Origin: Thysanoteuthis rhombus
Lineage: Eukaryota > Mollusca > Cephalopoda > Oegopsida > Thysanoteuthidae
DNA: 64,000 nucleotides
Direction of reading: 5' to 3'
NCBI GenBank assembly: GCA_963457665.1
Contig: OY735220.1
Span: 33,238,969 to 33,302,968, forward strand
Below, one piece after another: positions 13,443 to 26,000 of this stretch. Each line of letters begins with the position of its first letter. Positions within the stretch are counted from its first letter, which is position 1. The notes beneath the pieces were generated by a model. It made no database searches. It had not been told where the DNA came from and saw nothing but the letters and a program-made list of their open reading frames with translations. Both the position numbers and the translations under genes were made by a program.

Positions 13443-16400
13443 CTTCAGAAAAAATCAGAGAGTAAAGCTCCAGTGATTAAGAAAAGTGCTGCTGTAGCAA
13501 GGGCTTTTAATCCTGATGAAGAGGTAAATTATCAAGAAATTGGTTTTATATATACCGAGGAAGCTGCTTATTGTAATCATTTTGGGAACTGGGTCTTTCA
13601 AATGACAATGTCTGGCTAATAATATTAGACGAAAAGGAAGCCACTTATTGTGATCACTTTATTCAAAATTCTTGGGACTGACTGATTTTGATAACAGTCA
13701 CCGTTTGATAACATTATCCATGATTGTAGTAAATGGCTTCCTCTGTATGTATGTATGTGTGTGTGTGTGTGTTTGTGTATTTATGTAAGTATATATATAT
13801 AAAATGTGAGTTGAGTTGATGCAGAGGAAAAATAATTGTATTTAATGCAACTATTTTTCTTTATTGGCAACTTCATACATATTTTATCCACATATTCATC
13901 ATATATATTATGTGTGTTTATCTGGAAAGCTTCCCAGCTTAAAACAATGAAGATGTAGAAGAATTTCTTATCATTCCAGTCAATTATTTCCAAAAATTGT
14001 TGATGCAATTTATGTGAGTGATATTGAAAATGTATTGAGATTTATTCTGTTAAATTTCCAAGCTTTAGTTGTACATTTCATCTGCAGTTATTCAGATAAA
14101 AAAATTTGATTTATGTAAGGTTTTGAAAATAAAAATTTTGCTATGCATGTTCATTTAAATTTTAAAATATTTCTCCATGGAATGGATAGGTGCAAAGTTT
14201 GTCTGGACAGTTTTGGTTTTTGAAGTGTCATCGAGAGAGAATGTTTCATGGCAGAAAGTAGCTCTAAGGAATTGAAATTATCATCATAGCACAAGGTTTA
14301 TGTTGGAAAAAATATATAATTTGCATATATTATCAGTTAGTGGCCATCTTTCATTTTAGAATTTTTTGTATATTTTTCTTACCATTTTACAAAGAAAAAC
14401 TCTCTTTACTTCAAAATTACGGCAAAAATCTAAATAGAACTATAACAGTATTTCACTTCAGAATTATGCTACTTATTGGTCATATGCATGGCAGATTTCA
14501 AGCCATATCTTTGTATACATCATCTTCTGACTGAGTGATGTCAGGGTCTGGTTGCAATTTGGTCACGGTGATGCCTAAAGAGTCAACAGACAAGCTGTTG
14601 GGTCTTTTTTTTGAGAATCTTGTAAACATTCAAGATAATTTTTTCAGATTTCAATGAATACATGCATGAAATTTGCTGCATTGAGATTTTTTGCTATTTT
14701 ATCAAAAAAAAATGCATTATAAGAATTGAAAGTAAATATCACCCCTCTTCCCCCCAGCATTTTTGGTGGTTTGTTGATATTTAGTTAAGCTCTATTAAAA
14801 TAAGGAAAATGATAATCAATGTTTAAGGGAATTACTGTATATTTTGGTGTATAAGATAGCATATAAAATGGGGTTGTCATATTGGCCAGATTCAAAAACA
14901 GTAAGCTAAAACAATGAAATTCAGGTGAAATTGGGGTCTCAGCATATCTGAAAGTTGCCTTTTCTGCCGATAAGAAAGTTTTCCTTACTCATTTACAAGA
15001 GTGTGTGCAATATTTCAAGTTTCTACTAATGAGCAGATAGGGAAGAGAAGAAGAAAAAGAATTATAGTAAAGAAGAAAAAGTTATGAATTTGAATTTTTC
15101 TCTGAAAATTATTTCACCAAAATTTTAGAAAAGGAAAAAAACTTTGAAGCAAGAATCCTTATATTTGTAAAACAAATGCCATCCGTTCATTTCTTCGCAT
15201 TTGTAATTGTGTGTCCTTTCTCTTTTGTAGAGTGAAGAAGAAGAAATGCCTCCAGAAGCAAAAATGAGGATGAGAAATATTGGCAGGTAAGGTGAAGTGT
15301 TTTTCCTTGAGACAAACATCAGAATAACATGAAATTTGGCAGTATTCTACAATGAAATTATGATTTCAAAATTGACTTTGAAAGATTAACCTATATTTTA
15401 CTGGCAAAAAAAAAAAATTTTAAAGTGGCAATTTCAGACCATTTTTTTCAAAAATGTTTGAAAACATTTTCACTTAAGATTCATGTTTGATTGAGTCAGC
15501 ATATATCTAAATATTTGTGGTGGTTTTGAGAAATTTGTCTTGTTTGATATGAAAGGTCTATATTTTTGTTGTATTTCATGTGAGTGATGCCCTAAGGAAA
15601 ATAACTCTGAACCTTAATTTAAAAATGAGATGAATCACACAAGCCCTAAATGAAGATTTCCTATTTGCATTATTTCATTTATTTTCTTCTAATTTTGTGA
15701 CCTCAATTTGACAAATTCTATTTGTTTTGGCCATTTCTTTATATTAGGTGGTTCAAAAATAATGGTGGTTTTTCACCATCAAATTTAAAGCAGTATAAAT
15801 CTGCTAAGAATAAACTCCATTAATCGAAATTGAGAAACAAGTCCATTTATTCTGAGATATTGAATTCTGAGGTCCTAGAACCAAATAAATTCTCCAAAGC
15901 TGTTGCTTTGTTGTTGAAGACCTTCCCCTTGCAGGAAGTGGTCAAAATGCTAGACCAAGTGGTAGTCAGTCAGGTAGTGGCTCTATGAGTAAGCTGGGTA
16001 AGATGCAGTTTCATAGCTTTGTTTCTTTTAATTTCTGCAGGGTCATTTCAACAAGATAGCAACAACCAATGTTTCCTCTAATTTTTAGTAGTTAGTATGC
16101 ACAAAGATGCAAATTTTTCTTGCTATAAAAGTATGTGCATACTGAATGCTTGAGAAAATGTAAACTCAAAATTGTTACAAGATAATTTAGGCACAGCTAA
16201 TGCTTAATGGCTGATAAAACTATTGTGACTTATTTAGTTAGGATTTAATCTGAAATACTTCGTGCAGTTACTATGTATAATTATCAATTACATTATTTTA
16301 GGTAATTGAACTTTTGCATGCTGGCTATAAAATGCGTGTGCATGTGCACACGATACAGCTTAGAGGCAACTATAACAACTACCCATTTTTCCCAGAAACA

Positions 16401-16708
16401 ATATTTGCTGAGCAATAAGCTGATTCCTGGCTTTCTCTAGATATGAATCATATATATATATATAAAACATTTGCTTCTATTCAAAATAAACTCCTTTTGG
16501 ATTAGGTTTCTTCTCCAAGAGAGATGGTTCTATCTTTCTACTACCCTGCTTGGTCTTTCAAAATGCTGAAAATAAGATTCTCTTTTTCAGGGATACTCCA
16601 ACTGCTGCTGGACCAAACTCTTATGGCAAGGGACGACTTGGCTTTTGTGACAGGCAAAAAATCTTTGAGCGAGAGATCAAGAAGAAAGCTGACAATCCAA
16701 ATAATTGA
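7499..16708 (+). CDS. PCNP: PCNP, PEST proteolytic signal-containing nuclear protein (spliced gene, five exons)
   Basis: Small acidic nuclear protein. The vertebrate protein is a PEST-rich target of the E3 ligase UHRF2/NIRF. Proposed exons are 7499-7532, 11852-12162, 13449-13523, 15231-15286 and 16591-16708, giving about 197 residues against 178 in human. The C-terminal half is unmistakable from memory of vertebrate PCNP: a [15 protein letters not shown] stretch, then [18 protein letters not shown], then [18 protein letters not shown]. Exon phases agree throughout (0, 0, then 2 at the Arg codon before DTPT). The N-terminal exon [11 protein letters not shown] resembles vertebrate MADGKAGDEK and sits 4.3 kb upstream. 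The middle is lineage-specific: a Thr-rich tract followed by a Lys/Glu-rich PEST-like region. The 3' part is certain; the exon 1 junction is inferred. Confidence 0.9.
7537..11851 (+). other. PCNP intron 1
   Basis: 4.3-kb intron. It is T-rich with many poly-T/poly-A runs at 8400-9430, an unassigned GC-richer repeat-like patch at 9570-9990, and a copy of repeat family A at 10957-11345. Confidence 0.55.
10957..11345 (+). repeat. Repeat family A, copy 1
   Basis: Begins GGTCTGGTTGGTCACTC and ends GTTGACAGTTTTGGTTGA. Internal landmarks are CTTTTGGCAGCATGCCA, GGACCAATTTAGCATAAA and CCATTGGTGCAGTCTGTAT. The same blocks, in the same order, recur at seven other places in the window. Confidence 0.8.
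11852..12162 (+). CDS. PCNP: PCNP exon 2 (Thr-rich and PEST-like region)
   Basis: From 11896 the frame encodes a run of Thr with a few Ala and Gly (ACG/ACA codons). It is followed by acidic and Lys-rich sequence with a [12 protein letters not shown] core and an APIKMSL segment, the counterpart of the KFGFAIGS...ISIKL region of vertebrate PCNP. The donor is CAG|GTCGGT at 12163, phase 0. The 5' edge is uncertain: AG acceptors at 11851, 11871, 11874 and 11894 all keep the frame open; an in-frame stop at 11845 sets the limit. Confidence 0.8.
13449..13523 (+). CDS. PCNP: PCNP exon 3
   Basis: A long pyrimidine tract ends in TTCTTCAG at 13448. The exon is exactly 25 codons, phase 0 on both sides, and ends GAG|GTAAAT. 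It encodes the conserved [11 protein letters not shown] segment (human AAAFNEDED). Confidence 0.92.
15231..15286 (+). CDS. PCNP: PCNP exon 4
   Basis: Acceptor TTTTGTAG at 15230, donor GGCAG|GTAAGG at 15287. It encodes [18 protein letters not shown] plus two bases of Arg, nearly identical to the human segment around [14 protein letters not shown]. Confidence 0.95.
15744..16015 (-). mobile_element. Mariner relic in PCNP intron 4
   Basis: Starts at TA with the mariner-type terminus TTAGGTGGTTCAAAAATAAT. Read backwards it gives transposase C-terminal sequence (DYHL, HFLQGE, then NGLVS). It is the same subfamily as the copy at 33058. Truncated, with no intact frame. Confidence 0.65.
16073..16373. 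repeat. MITE-like element with CCTCTAA...TTAGAGG ends
   Basis: Begins TTTCCTCTAATTTTTAGTAG, ends GCTTAGAGGCAAC, and contains TGTGCATGTGCACAC. Related copies at 17848-18060 and 50164-50302 share the ends and the GTGCAC core, which suggests a nonautonomous terminal-inverted-repeat element, possibly hAT-like. Confidence 0.5.
16591..16708 (+). CDS. PCNP: PCNP exon 5 (C-terminus and stop)
   Basis: Acceptor TCTTTTTCAG at 16590. The first base completes the Arg codon of exon 4. The exon then encodes [18 protein letters not shown] and a Lys/Glu-rich tail ending NPNN, with TGA at 16706. The human counterpart is DTPTSAGPNSFNKGKHGF. I could not place the polyadenylation site; the following 300 bases have no canonical AATAAA. 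Confidence 0.95.
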
Positions 16709-19700
16709 TGTACATTTATTGACATAAAAGTAACTTTCTATTTAGTCTGTAATGATAATCAACACCCATTTTAGTCTTTTCTCTTCACATAAATCATCCA
16801 CTCACTCTTCTTAAGTTGATTTCTTTTTTGTCTTTCACTGCTACTGACACAGTTTGCCACCTCCACAGGGTCTCAAGGAAACAAACATGATATCATCATC
16901 TTGAAAGTTAGAACAAGGTTTTTAGTTTGTTCGGTTTTTTTTTCCATCCTGTATTGCATATTAGCTTTTGTTGATGTGGCTCTTTGACTGGAAGATGCAA
17001 AAGCCGTCACCTGAATGCTTGGTGGCAGTATGGTTACGTCTATGTTCCTAGTGCTGCAGATCTTGGTCGATACAGTTGATGTATAAATGACCACAATTTT
17101 CCTTGAGGAAAAAAAAAGGTTTGCCTCCTTTCTTGATTCCTACACCTGACAAAAACTGAAAAATAGATCAGCCAAAATGTTATGTTGACGACATCAAAGA
17201 TTGGTAGATGAGATTCGATTGTCCAAACAAATATTGGAATCGCCATCATTTTTATTATCTAATCATTGACTTGCTGATGAACTACACCGTTTTAGCTTCA
17301 AATTAAAAATGTTGGACCGGGATTTACAACAAAACCTTTTTTTACATGGTATGAGTCAAAAGATTCAGCGTAAACTAACCAACAATACAATCACAAAGAC
17401 AATTTATTAAAAACTAAAATCATTTCACACATTGTCTCCTGTTAGGAGATCTTGTGCCTAGGTTTGAGAAAAATGCTTTTGTACATGATAGTATGTTTTT
17501 ATAGACAATAGGATAATCACAGTCATTGCCCTTTTGAATTACTCAGACGGAATACACATAGTGTGAACTTCAGGTAGTGGTGTAGCAATCATTGTGTCAA
17601 ATGGTTCAGCCATTAGGCATTTCATGGCAGCCTTCTTGATGCTCCTGTAAGCTTTGTACAATATCATTCACTTTAAGAAGCACTTGGTTTTACTTTGAAA
17701 TCCTTTTTTTAAATTGAAGCTCAGAAGGTGGAGACAAGCATCAAGGCACCACTTTTATTGGTTAATCGGCTGAACTCGAGTGGCATTTGACTGTTGCAAC
17801 AATTCCTGTTTAATTGTTGATGTTGCAGTGGCTGTGAATAATTGTCAGCAAGTTCTCTCTAATTATTTGTAGTCAGTGGGCACAAAAATCTTATGTTGTG
17901 CAAATTTTCTCTTCCTCTGACTGATGTATGTGCACACTTGAATTCCATTGAGGGAATCAGTATTTTTTCAATGAAAACTCAGTAAGCTATCTACAGGATT
18001 TGAAATCTTTTGTGCGATAGTTGGAAAATTTGTGTGCACACACTCACAGGAAACTAAACATCACCAACGGTCAATGAGTATAAATGCTAACAAAATCTGG
18101 TTAGTTAAATACAACATTTTCACATTCACTAATATCAGCTATGAAGAATTTGATCCAACAGCATTTTTAGACTACAAAAAAAGCTTATTAACTATTTCTT
18201 GAAACACTTTCCATCTCTAGTTAGGTAATTTAATTATTAAGGCATACAAATTTGTTAAAGCTTCATATAAAGTTCTTTTATTATTTTCATTACATGAAGT
18301 ATTGTAAATCATAAGTACCTCTTGAATTGATAAACCATTTGTAATTGAAAGTGGTACTCTTCAATGAATTGCACAAAATTAGTGGAACCCCCACCCTGTT
18401 AATTGGATACAAAAAAAAATTCTGGTCAAAGGGGGGTAATTTCAATAATAACTTATTTCCCTTGAACTTGACAATTTGTATGGATTTGAGAGTTAATTTT
18501 GACTACTATTTTCCATAATCCCAATTTTAAAAGTTGCTTTTCATCACATGTTAACTCAGGCTGTTCATTCTTTATTTCCAATCTATACTGTCCATTCATG
18601 TTGGCCTGAGTTGTGATAAAAAAATCAGCAATGATAAGATGAAGGGAAATAGTCTAAATTAATTCATAAATTCTTGTGAAGAAAAATAAAATGTTGAAAT
18701 CAGAAATTGAGAACAATTCATGTAAATTTTGTATTTCTTTAATTTTTTCCATAAATCATTTTCCTCATTTACAAAATTTAGATCGACTTCCTGTTATATG
18801 AACAAAACTTTGTTTTTGATAATTTGAATTCAACAGAAGTTTTGTGCTGGTTTTGTTTTAACATTGTCCAAACATTTGGATGAAATTGTCTCTTCTAGTT
18901 TATTTTGAATTACATTTTTGAATTTCTTTTTTTTGTTACCCTATTTATTCGAGACTTAATAAACTCAGGTGATGTGGCTCATCTGATAAAAAGCATTTTC
19001 TTTTTTACTCCTCCTGTTGACTCTTAAATTTTGAAATTGCTAGTAATTGGCAGTGGAACTCTTCGAGAAATAGCATAAAAAATTGTGGAGTTCTTGGTAA
19101 TTGAATTTTTCCTTAATTAATTTTTTTTTTTTAAATGGTCACAGGAAGATGATTATAATCAGGAGTTTTTTCCTTTGATGTCATTCAATCTTTATTAAAT
19201 TATGAATTTAAGAGTTAAAGTTCATTAAAACCTCAGTTCCTATTGTTATAGTTGTGAGAGCCAGTGGTGCTGCAGAAATCTAACCACATAAACTTACTCC
19301 TCAATCCTCTTTAGACCTCCGTCTCTGCTCTCAAAATACCTGATGCCATCATATTTGAGCTTGCATTTCTATGAGAACACCTTTTCATTTTTCAATAACA
19401 TCTATAAATGATACATGAAAACACATATTTCATTATTGCTCAAAATTATTCGTAAGTAACAGAGACTATTGAGGATTAAAAATATTTGAATCAATCTTGG
19501 CTGATATGAAATAACATTAAATATCTTATTGGTGCCCACTTTCAACTCGCGATGTATCTCTTGAATACATCTAATAATTTGTTTCAAATGGTCTATTTTC
19601 CATCCTTCTAACTTAACAGCATTGAAACTCTATTGCCAAAAATTTGAACAAGCTGCTGTCGAGACAAAGAGTTCATTCAAAATCAATGGTCTACTCATTT

Positions 19701-19769
19701 GTGGGTGATATTGTATGTGTGGAACAAGAAAGAAAAGTCTCTGTCATTGAAAGTCATCTCTTCACGTGT
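16709..19769. other. Intergenic stretch between PCNP and PCS1 (convergent 3' ends)
   Basis: The genes face each other tail to tail. The stretch holds a segment at 17140-17260 shared with 45715-45840, the MITE at 17848-18060, and a small inverted repeat at 18500-18660 (TTGCTTTTCATCACATGTTAACTCAGGC against GGCCTGAGTTGTGATAAAAAA) related to repeats at 26265 and 29335. No further gene is supported. Confidence 0.5.
17848..18060. repeat. MITE-like element, second copy
   Basis: Begins AAGTTCTCTCTAATTATTTG and carries GTATGTGCACAC and TGTGTGCACACAC like the copy at 16073-16373. The right end is eroded. Confidence 0.4.
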
Positions 19770-20059
19770 TTAAGTCCCAAGATTAATGAGATGAAGCCTC
19801 ACTGATAATTGATGGCTAAGGCCAACCACTTCTGTCGCGAGAGGATCAGCAAGAACCAGATATTGCTGCCTGATGTAATCGTGTAGGATTTTGCCAACAT
19901 AAACCTGGTCTTTTCTGCCTTGGAACGTGCAACAGAATGGCCAACTGAGGAGCAGCAGAGTCAATATGTGTTCAATACTGAAAGGTCTTATTTTTTGCTT
20001 AAATACTCGGCTTATTTTTTTATTACTTTCATTTTCTGTCCTTTGGGGGAAATTCTCAT
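19770..20059 (-). CDS. PCS1 coding exon 4 (C-terminus)
   Basis: Acceptor TTCATTTCAG, phase 1. It encodes a basic stretch, then [23 protein letters not shown] and a short tail ending LINLGT with stop at 19772-19770. The LLLLSW...GKILHD block is shared with PCS2 and resembles the LLLAL block of plant PCS C-termini. A candidate AATAAA lies about 570 bases downstream at 19196-19191. Confidence 0.85.
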
Positions 20060-23000
20060 CTGAAATGAATAAAATTGCATTTAATAATATGCACAAAAAG
20101 CCACTGAAAATGTTAGATTTTTCTTCAAAACAAGAACCTCAGAGAAAGGGAACTTCTATCAAGTTGCAGATGTTTTAGTTATAAGGTTAATGATCTAAGA
20201 GTTTTTATCAGTGTAATTCTTAGCACCATGAATAACCTATCAATGTTTACTTCTGCTAATATGGCTAAGTTGTGTTGGATACGCCGAAGTTGAGTGTTGT
20301 TGAGAGCCTGGTCATTACCCAGACGGTTGACCATCTTAGAATCCTGGGTGTCACATGCAGCAACAAAATTGTTCTGTAAACATCTCAGCCTATGCTCTGC
20401 TGCCGATTTATAAACCATCTTGCCAAGCTAGGACCGGACTGTACACTCAGTCCTTCCTCAGGTGCAGGTTTTCCCATGGAGGATCCGGTGTGCTCTCTTT
20501 GGACACACCATGCTTGATCGTGACCTCTTACTATAGAGATTATTTTTTATTTTTTTGCTTTTGTTGTTATCTGAAAATGTTTATATTAATAAGCTTATTT
20601 GTATATACTTCTTCCTTCAAACATGTTGACCATATTGTCGCAAGTGATTAAGTCAAAATGGAAAAGGTTTGCCTTTAAATGACAATAATTAAGGTCAAAC
20701 ATCCAAGAAGTTAGCTATGATGAGGTTTTAGCCGATTGTCTGCTGTTTCTCCAGAACTAGGGCTTTACAAAATGTTGAGAGTTCTAGAACCAATCAAAGG
20801 AGAATGGCAAAACAGAAGTGGAATAAATTATTGTTTCTTGTCTGGAATGAAGCTAATGGAGAAGGAGGATGAATTGTTCACTCTGGCTCAGAATGGACCC
20901 CCCCTCCTTGCAAGCTTTATGAATAGTAAATCACCTACTGCATTTCTATCAACATTACACAATAACAAATCTCACTGAATATTGGAGCCAAGTCCTTCCC
21001 CTATTCTCAGTGATGTCATTTCTTGTGGGATTTTTTCAACTGTTCAGTATGACTTCTTTTGTTTTTTTATTCATTTACACAGATGCACCATGAAATTTCC
21101 TCAAGTCCTGCTCGTAATAGTTCATCTTTTCAATGAACACGGATATAGTTTTCACTAACAAGATTTCTTGTAAAGGTAAGGTAAAGTGTCCCACCTCTTG
21201 CATGGCAATTCCCAATAGAGTACTGAGGCCAGTGATGAATTCCTGATTACTGTTGCCTGCATCAGCTTAGTGATCATTGCAAGTCTCAAGTCAGGTCAAG
21301 ACCAGGACTTAATTCCTACTAGTCTTCATAGCCTCCTCCCCCACACTTCTTGGGATGCTAGTCCACTCAAGGTATACCTCCACTCTAATCAGACAACTTG
21401 AAAATGTATTCAATTAGCTGCTGAGTAATTTGTCCAAATAATGAGTCTTCCAAACTCTTTACTCATTTCTGAGAATTGAGCCTCGGCAGATGTGCTAACC
21501 ATTACGCTATCTGAAGAGACACTATTTCTAGTGCAGTAGTAGTTTTTTGTTTTTTTTTTGTTTTTTATAAAAACTGATTCCTGCACATTTCTCCAATTAA
21601 GTAGAAGTGATTTGATTGAATAACTTTGATTAGTTAATATTTTTAGCCTCCACTCAAAAGAGAGTTTTTCTGGTCTGATTCAGAATGTTGAATCAGTGGT
21701 AAAGTAGTCTGATTGGGTTTTAAAAAAGCCATTTTATAGCCAACTGAAATTTGGACTTGTCCAACCAGGATTAACCAAAATACTTTATAATAAAATTAAC
21801 TTATGTTACTTGAATATTAAAAATTGTCAACATAGATTTCTTCAGTTTTTATGCTGGTTATATGTTTAAATAGTGTAGAAAGGCTGCACAAATGGAATCA
21901 GAAAGCTGAAAATTTCAACATTTACTTATTATGTCTTGGGAAATATGTTTGTTTTTTTTAAAAATCCACCCACAATAAGTTTTTAGTGGGAGTGGGGCTC
22001 AACTTGCCATGTAGCTTAATGCTAAATCAATCCCTTAATTCGTGTCTGCCTGTAGTTTGGGGGGTTTTGAGTGATCACTGCCCAACAAGAAGAAGAGAAG
22101 TAACTTATTCATGGATTACCCCACTTTTCCTATTGTTTGATGAATCAGACTCAACATGGTATGCTGCCAAAAGATATCATGCTGGTTTCTATTGAGTGAC
22201 TAACCTGACCTGTTTGATATTCTTTTTATCAATTTTGCTCTTATGATTTTTTTTTTTTAGAGAAAGAGAGAAAATGCTATTTACTTACAATTGTTTGATC
22301 TCATTCTCTGTAAAATTCTCCTGAACACATGAGTTTTTTCAACTTGCTGCAGCAACTCATGGTCATATTCCTTGGAAACTTTCCCGAAACAAGTGTTCCC
22401 TACATTGTGAATATCCAGCAAGATGTGCTCAGGTTTCAGCTTTGCCATCAAAGACAGAAGTTTATCGATGGTTTTTTGTAATGTTAAATCCTTTTGTGTT
22501 AGATCCGTCTCCTTGCGCAGATATGACATCCATTGTTGGAGAAAAGACAACACGTCCGGTGGAATTTCAGAAGGGTCAGTCAGCAAAATGTTGTGGGTGA
22601 TGCGAAAAAGAAACAAATGAGGATTCAACTTTCTTCTCAGTATAATGTAGCCGCGGGAATGTTCTGAATATTTTTCAAATAGAAAAAATGAAGAAATGAA
22701 ATTAGAAGCGATACGTGATCAGCTCTGGTTATTCTTTGAGAGTTGTTCACTGTATTTATTCCAGAGCAAGTTGAAGAAACATCAAGCAGTAAATTAAAAA
22801 CAATGGCATTCAAATTACAGAGTATTACAAGCAAATCAAAAAATATCTGCAGGAAAGACCCAGAATTTTGGGCTTTTTCAGGGAGAAAAATAATATAATG
22901 GGGTTGGGGGTACTTTAATATTATGGGCATCAACTTTTGGTAGGGATTAATGAAAAAGACCAATCAATTTTATCAAGAGAAAACATTTTATTAATTTAAC

Positions 23001-26000
23001 TTGAAAGAAATCAACATTTGCAGCAATTAAGCAGAAACTATAATTATTTGATCATTTTTGTTCATTGATTCTGTTTTCTTGTCATTGTTTTTAATTTGCT
23101 CACTGTATTTTTTCAATTTGCTTGATGTACTTCTCCTTGCAGTCTTTTATTTGCTTGCAGTAGTTGTTGAAATTCACAAGATACCATGTGTTGAATATAA
23201 GCCGTCAGAAGTTCAATCCACTGTACTGCATTTATGTACATCAACTGCTCTCTCCCTCCTTTGAACCTTGGATGCTAACATACAAATAAAGGGGACATAA
23301 CTCATTATTATTTAGAAATTAGTCTACAGAAGTCTTAGATTTGCTCCACATAGTTTTTGATTTGCTTACTGTACTTTTAAATTCTCTTTTTTTATCAGTA
23401 GGATTAAGAACAATATCTGAACTTCTATTTAAACATGAATGCTCAATGGATAAATGAATCACTGTTGCCTACACACATACCAATACTAATTATCTAAAGA
23501 ATTGGATCTTTTATCCAAAATATAAAAATAAAATCCAGCACAACCATAGAGATGTCAAAAAGCACTTTTTTTGAAAGAACAACAGAAGCATTTCTAGATG
23601 GTACCTTGTAGTGTACCTACAGACAAGCAAAGAGAATCTGTTGTCCATTTGGCTGGTTTGTAGTGCTGGCCATTTGTGGGACTACAGTGATTCTATAACC
23701 TTATTCAAAGATTTCACTGATGAATTCTTCATGTGCCAATCCTTTAGGCCCTTTGAAAAAATCCCAAGATTATTTAAATGACATAATCATTATCATAATT
23801 TGCGACATGTCAGTCTGACATATCAAATGGAACAAAAGGAAAAAATTGGCTGTTGTGTGTACATGTGTTTTCGGACTGCTGAAAGTATAATTACAACTAC
23901 TACTACTGCTACTGTTATTGGTGTGTCCATTAGAAACTGTCAACCAAAGCTGTCAGCAAAGGTTTCTTCGGTTTTCAAATTGGTCTATCTGTCTGTTTGG
24001 CTGGCTATGTATGCACCATGCATACAGACCACACCAATGGAGCTAGAGAGTGGACATTTTAAACATTTACACCTTATCAAGTCTAGAAAAAACACTTTTT
24101 TTATTCGTTTTCTGAAAATTTCACCGCAAAATAGGTTCTATGAGGGAGGGGCGGTCAATTTTCAATATAAATTTATGCCAAATTGATCCCTTAGTTTGTG
24201 TCCCACAGCATTCATAGTTTTTTTTTGAAAATTCAGACTTTTTTAGTAATCATTGCTCAACCAAAGGCGAAAGAAGTAACTTATTCGCTGATCACCCATT
24301 CTTCCAATTTTTTAATTGATCAGCCCTGAAATGGCATGCTGCCAAAAGATGTTGGTTACATGAAGTTCTTCATTGGGTGACTAACCAGACCTGCTTTGTT
24401 TTTTTTTCCCAGAATGAATTCAAGAATTTTAGTCAACGATACCTTCCAAATTACTGTGTTAACATACTGACTCAGGACATAGCTTTAGGCCTACCATTAG
24501 CAAAGCAACAGGGATTTACCATTCCAATAACACTGTTTACTAACCTGTGAATTCATCCGTTACATTCATAGCCTGGAGTAAGAAAGGCAGTTTTATCCAA
24601 TAAGGAGGATACTTGAACCGTGCTGTGTCAAGGAGAAGAATGAAATCTTTGGTTGGATGATAACCACCGACTGGTGAGAAATCAATGTCCCCACTCTGTT
24701 GAAGAGATTCTCGTGAATAAGATGCTACTACAAAAGAATCATCACGCAGCGTTTGCTCTTTGATAATCTACAAAAAAAAACATTTATCACAAATATATCA
24801 CAAAAATGACCAATAAAAGATAATGGGTGATGACGATAATTTGTTTGTGTGTCCGAAAAATTAAGTTTGATTTTGGATAACTAGCAAAAGATACTTTTAT
24901 TGAATCAGTTGAACTGCTGAGACGACATTATATATTTAGCTTTGCCAACAGAAGGAATTGTATCAAAAAAAATGTTCTTTCAAAAAGCTTTGAAAGCTCT
25001 GATTTAACATGTAATAAGGGTTTGTATTGAAGGTGTGAGTATTTTATAAATTTTTATACTCGTGTAATAAGCTAGTTTCTTTTGATAGATTATTTTTAAA
25101 CATTTTAATAGAAGTAGAGTTTACTGTTTCTTTTGATAATGAATCCCGGGATGAAAGGGATCTTGATGTCATAAATCTGTCTCTATTAAAAGAATAGTGA
25201 TGTATTTGGTATTAGTGACTGTGACCTCTCTTCGTTGTTCTGAGTCTTCTTTATAGCATGAGTTTACTCTATATGCATATCTTACAGCGAGTGCCTGTGT
25301 CTATATCTACCATGAGTGTCATCTTGTAAATATGTGTCAGGTCACTTCTTAGCCTTCTGTACTGAAAAGTGGGAATCTGTAGTATCCTCAGTCGGTCTTT
25401 GTATGGAAAGTCTTTAAGAAGTGGTACCACCTTGGTAGTTCTGAAGCCCCTCTAATATTTCTTGGTCTTTTTTGGTGTGAGGAGACCAGATACTGCTTGC
25501 GTATTCTATAATTGGTCTAACTGGGGTTTTGTAATGCATTTCGAATATAGTGGTGTCCATCCATGGGTTTGAACGTGCTGCGGGTTATATAGAACATCTG
25601 ATTTACTTTATTGATCTTGTCTTTAGTATGTTTATTGAAATTTAGTTGCTCATCAGATCTTTTCACTCAGTTATGTTATTTAGGATGTAGAATATATTAT
25701 ATGATCATAAGTTGTTCCCAGATATTGTATTATTTGTTTAGTAATGGTATAATGGCATTTTTTGTTGTTTGAGCCCATATGTATAGAGTGACATTTGTCA
25801 ATATTGAAAATGTTAAACTTGATTTCTACAAATATTGGTATTTTGGATTTGAACTTGGACAAAAGATGACAAACACTATTTGCATAAGGAATTTTTCTAT
25901 TTCTAAAGTTAGTATCATAAACTACTATCAGCTTAGCTATGTATTGATCACTTTACTTGATAGTATTTCAAAAGTACAGAACATTTCAATCAACAAATTC

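Larger units (their letters stand above)
20060..22288 (-). other. PCS1 intron 3
   Basis: Contains GC-richer patches at 20220-20520 and 20730-20980 with short open frames I cannot assign, a tRNA-derived SINE at 21170-21525 and repeat family A copy 2 at 21975-22217. Confidence 0.5.

Noticed and set aside
17528-17660. 43-residue minus-strand frame (KKAAMKCLMAEPFDTM) as an exon
   Set aside because: No splice partner or family found; could be chance or repeat-derived.
20179-20418. 79-codon frame in PCS1 intron 3 as an extra exon
   Set aside because: Exon 3 and exon 4 join in phase without it, PCS2 has no counterpart, and no family is recognisable.
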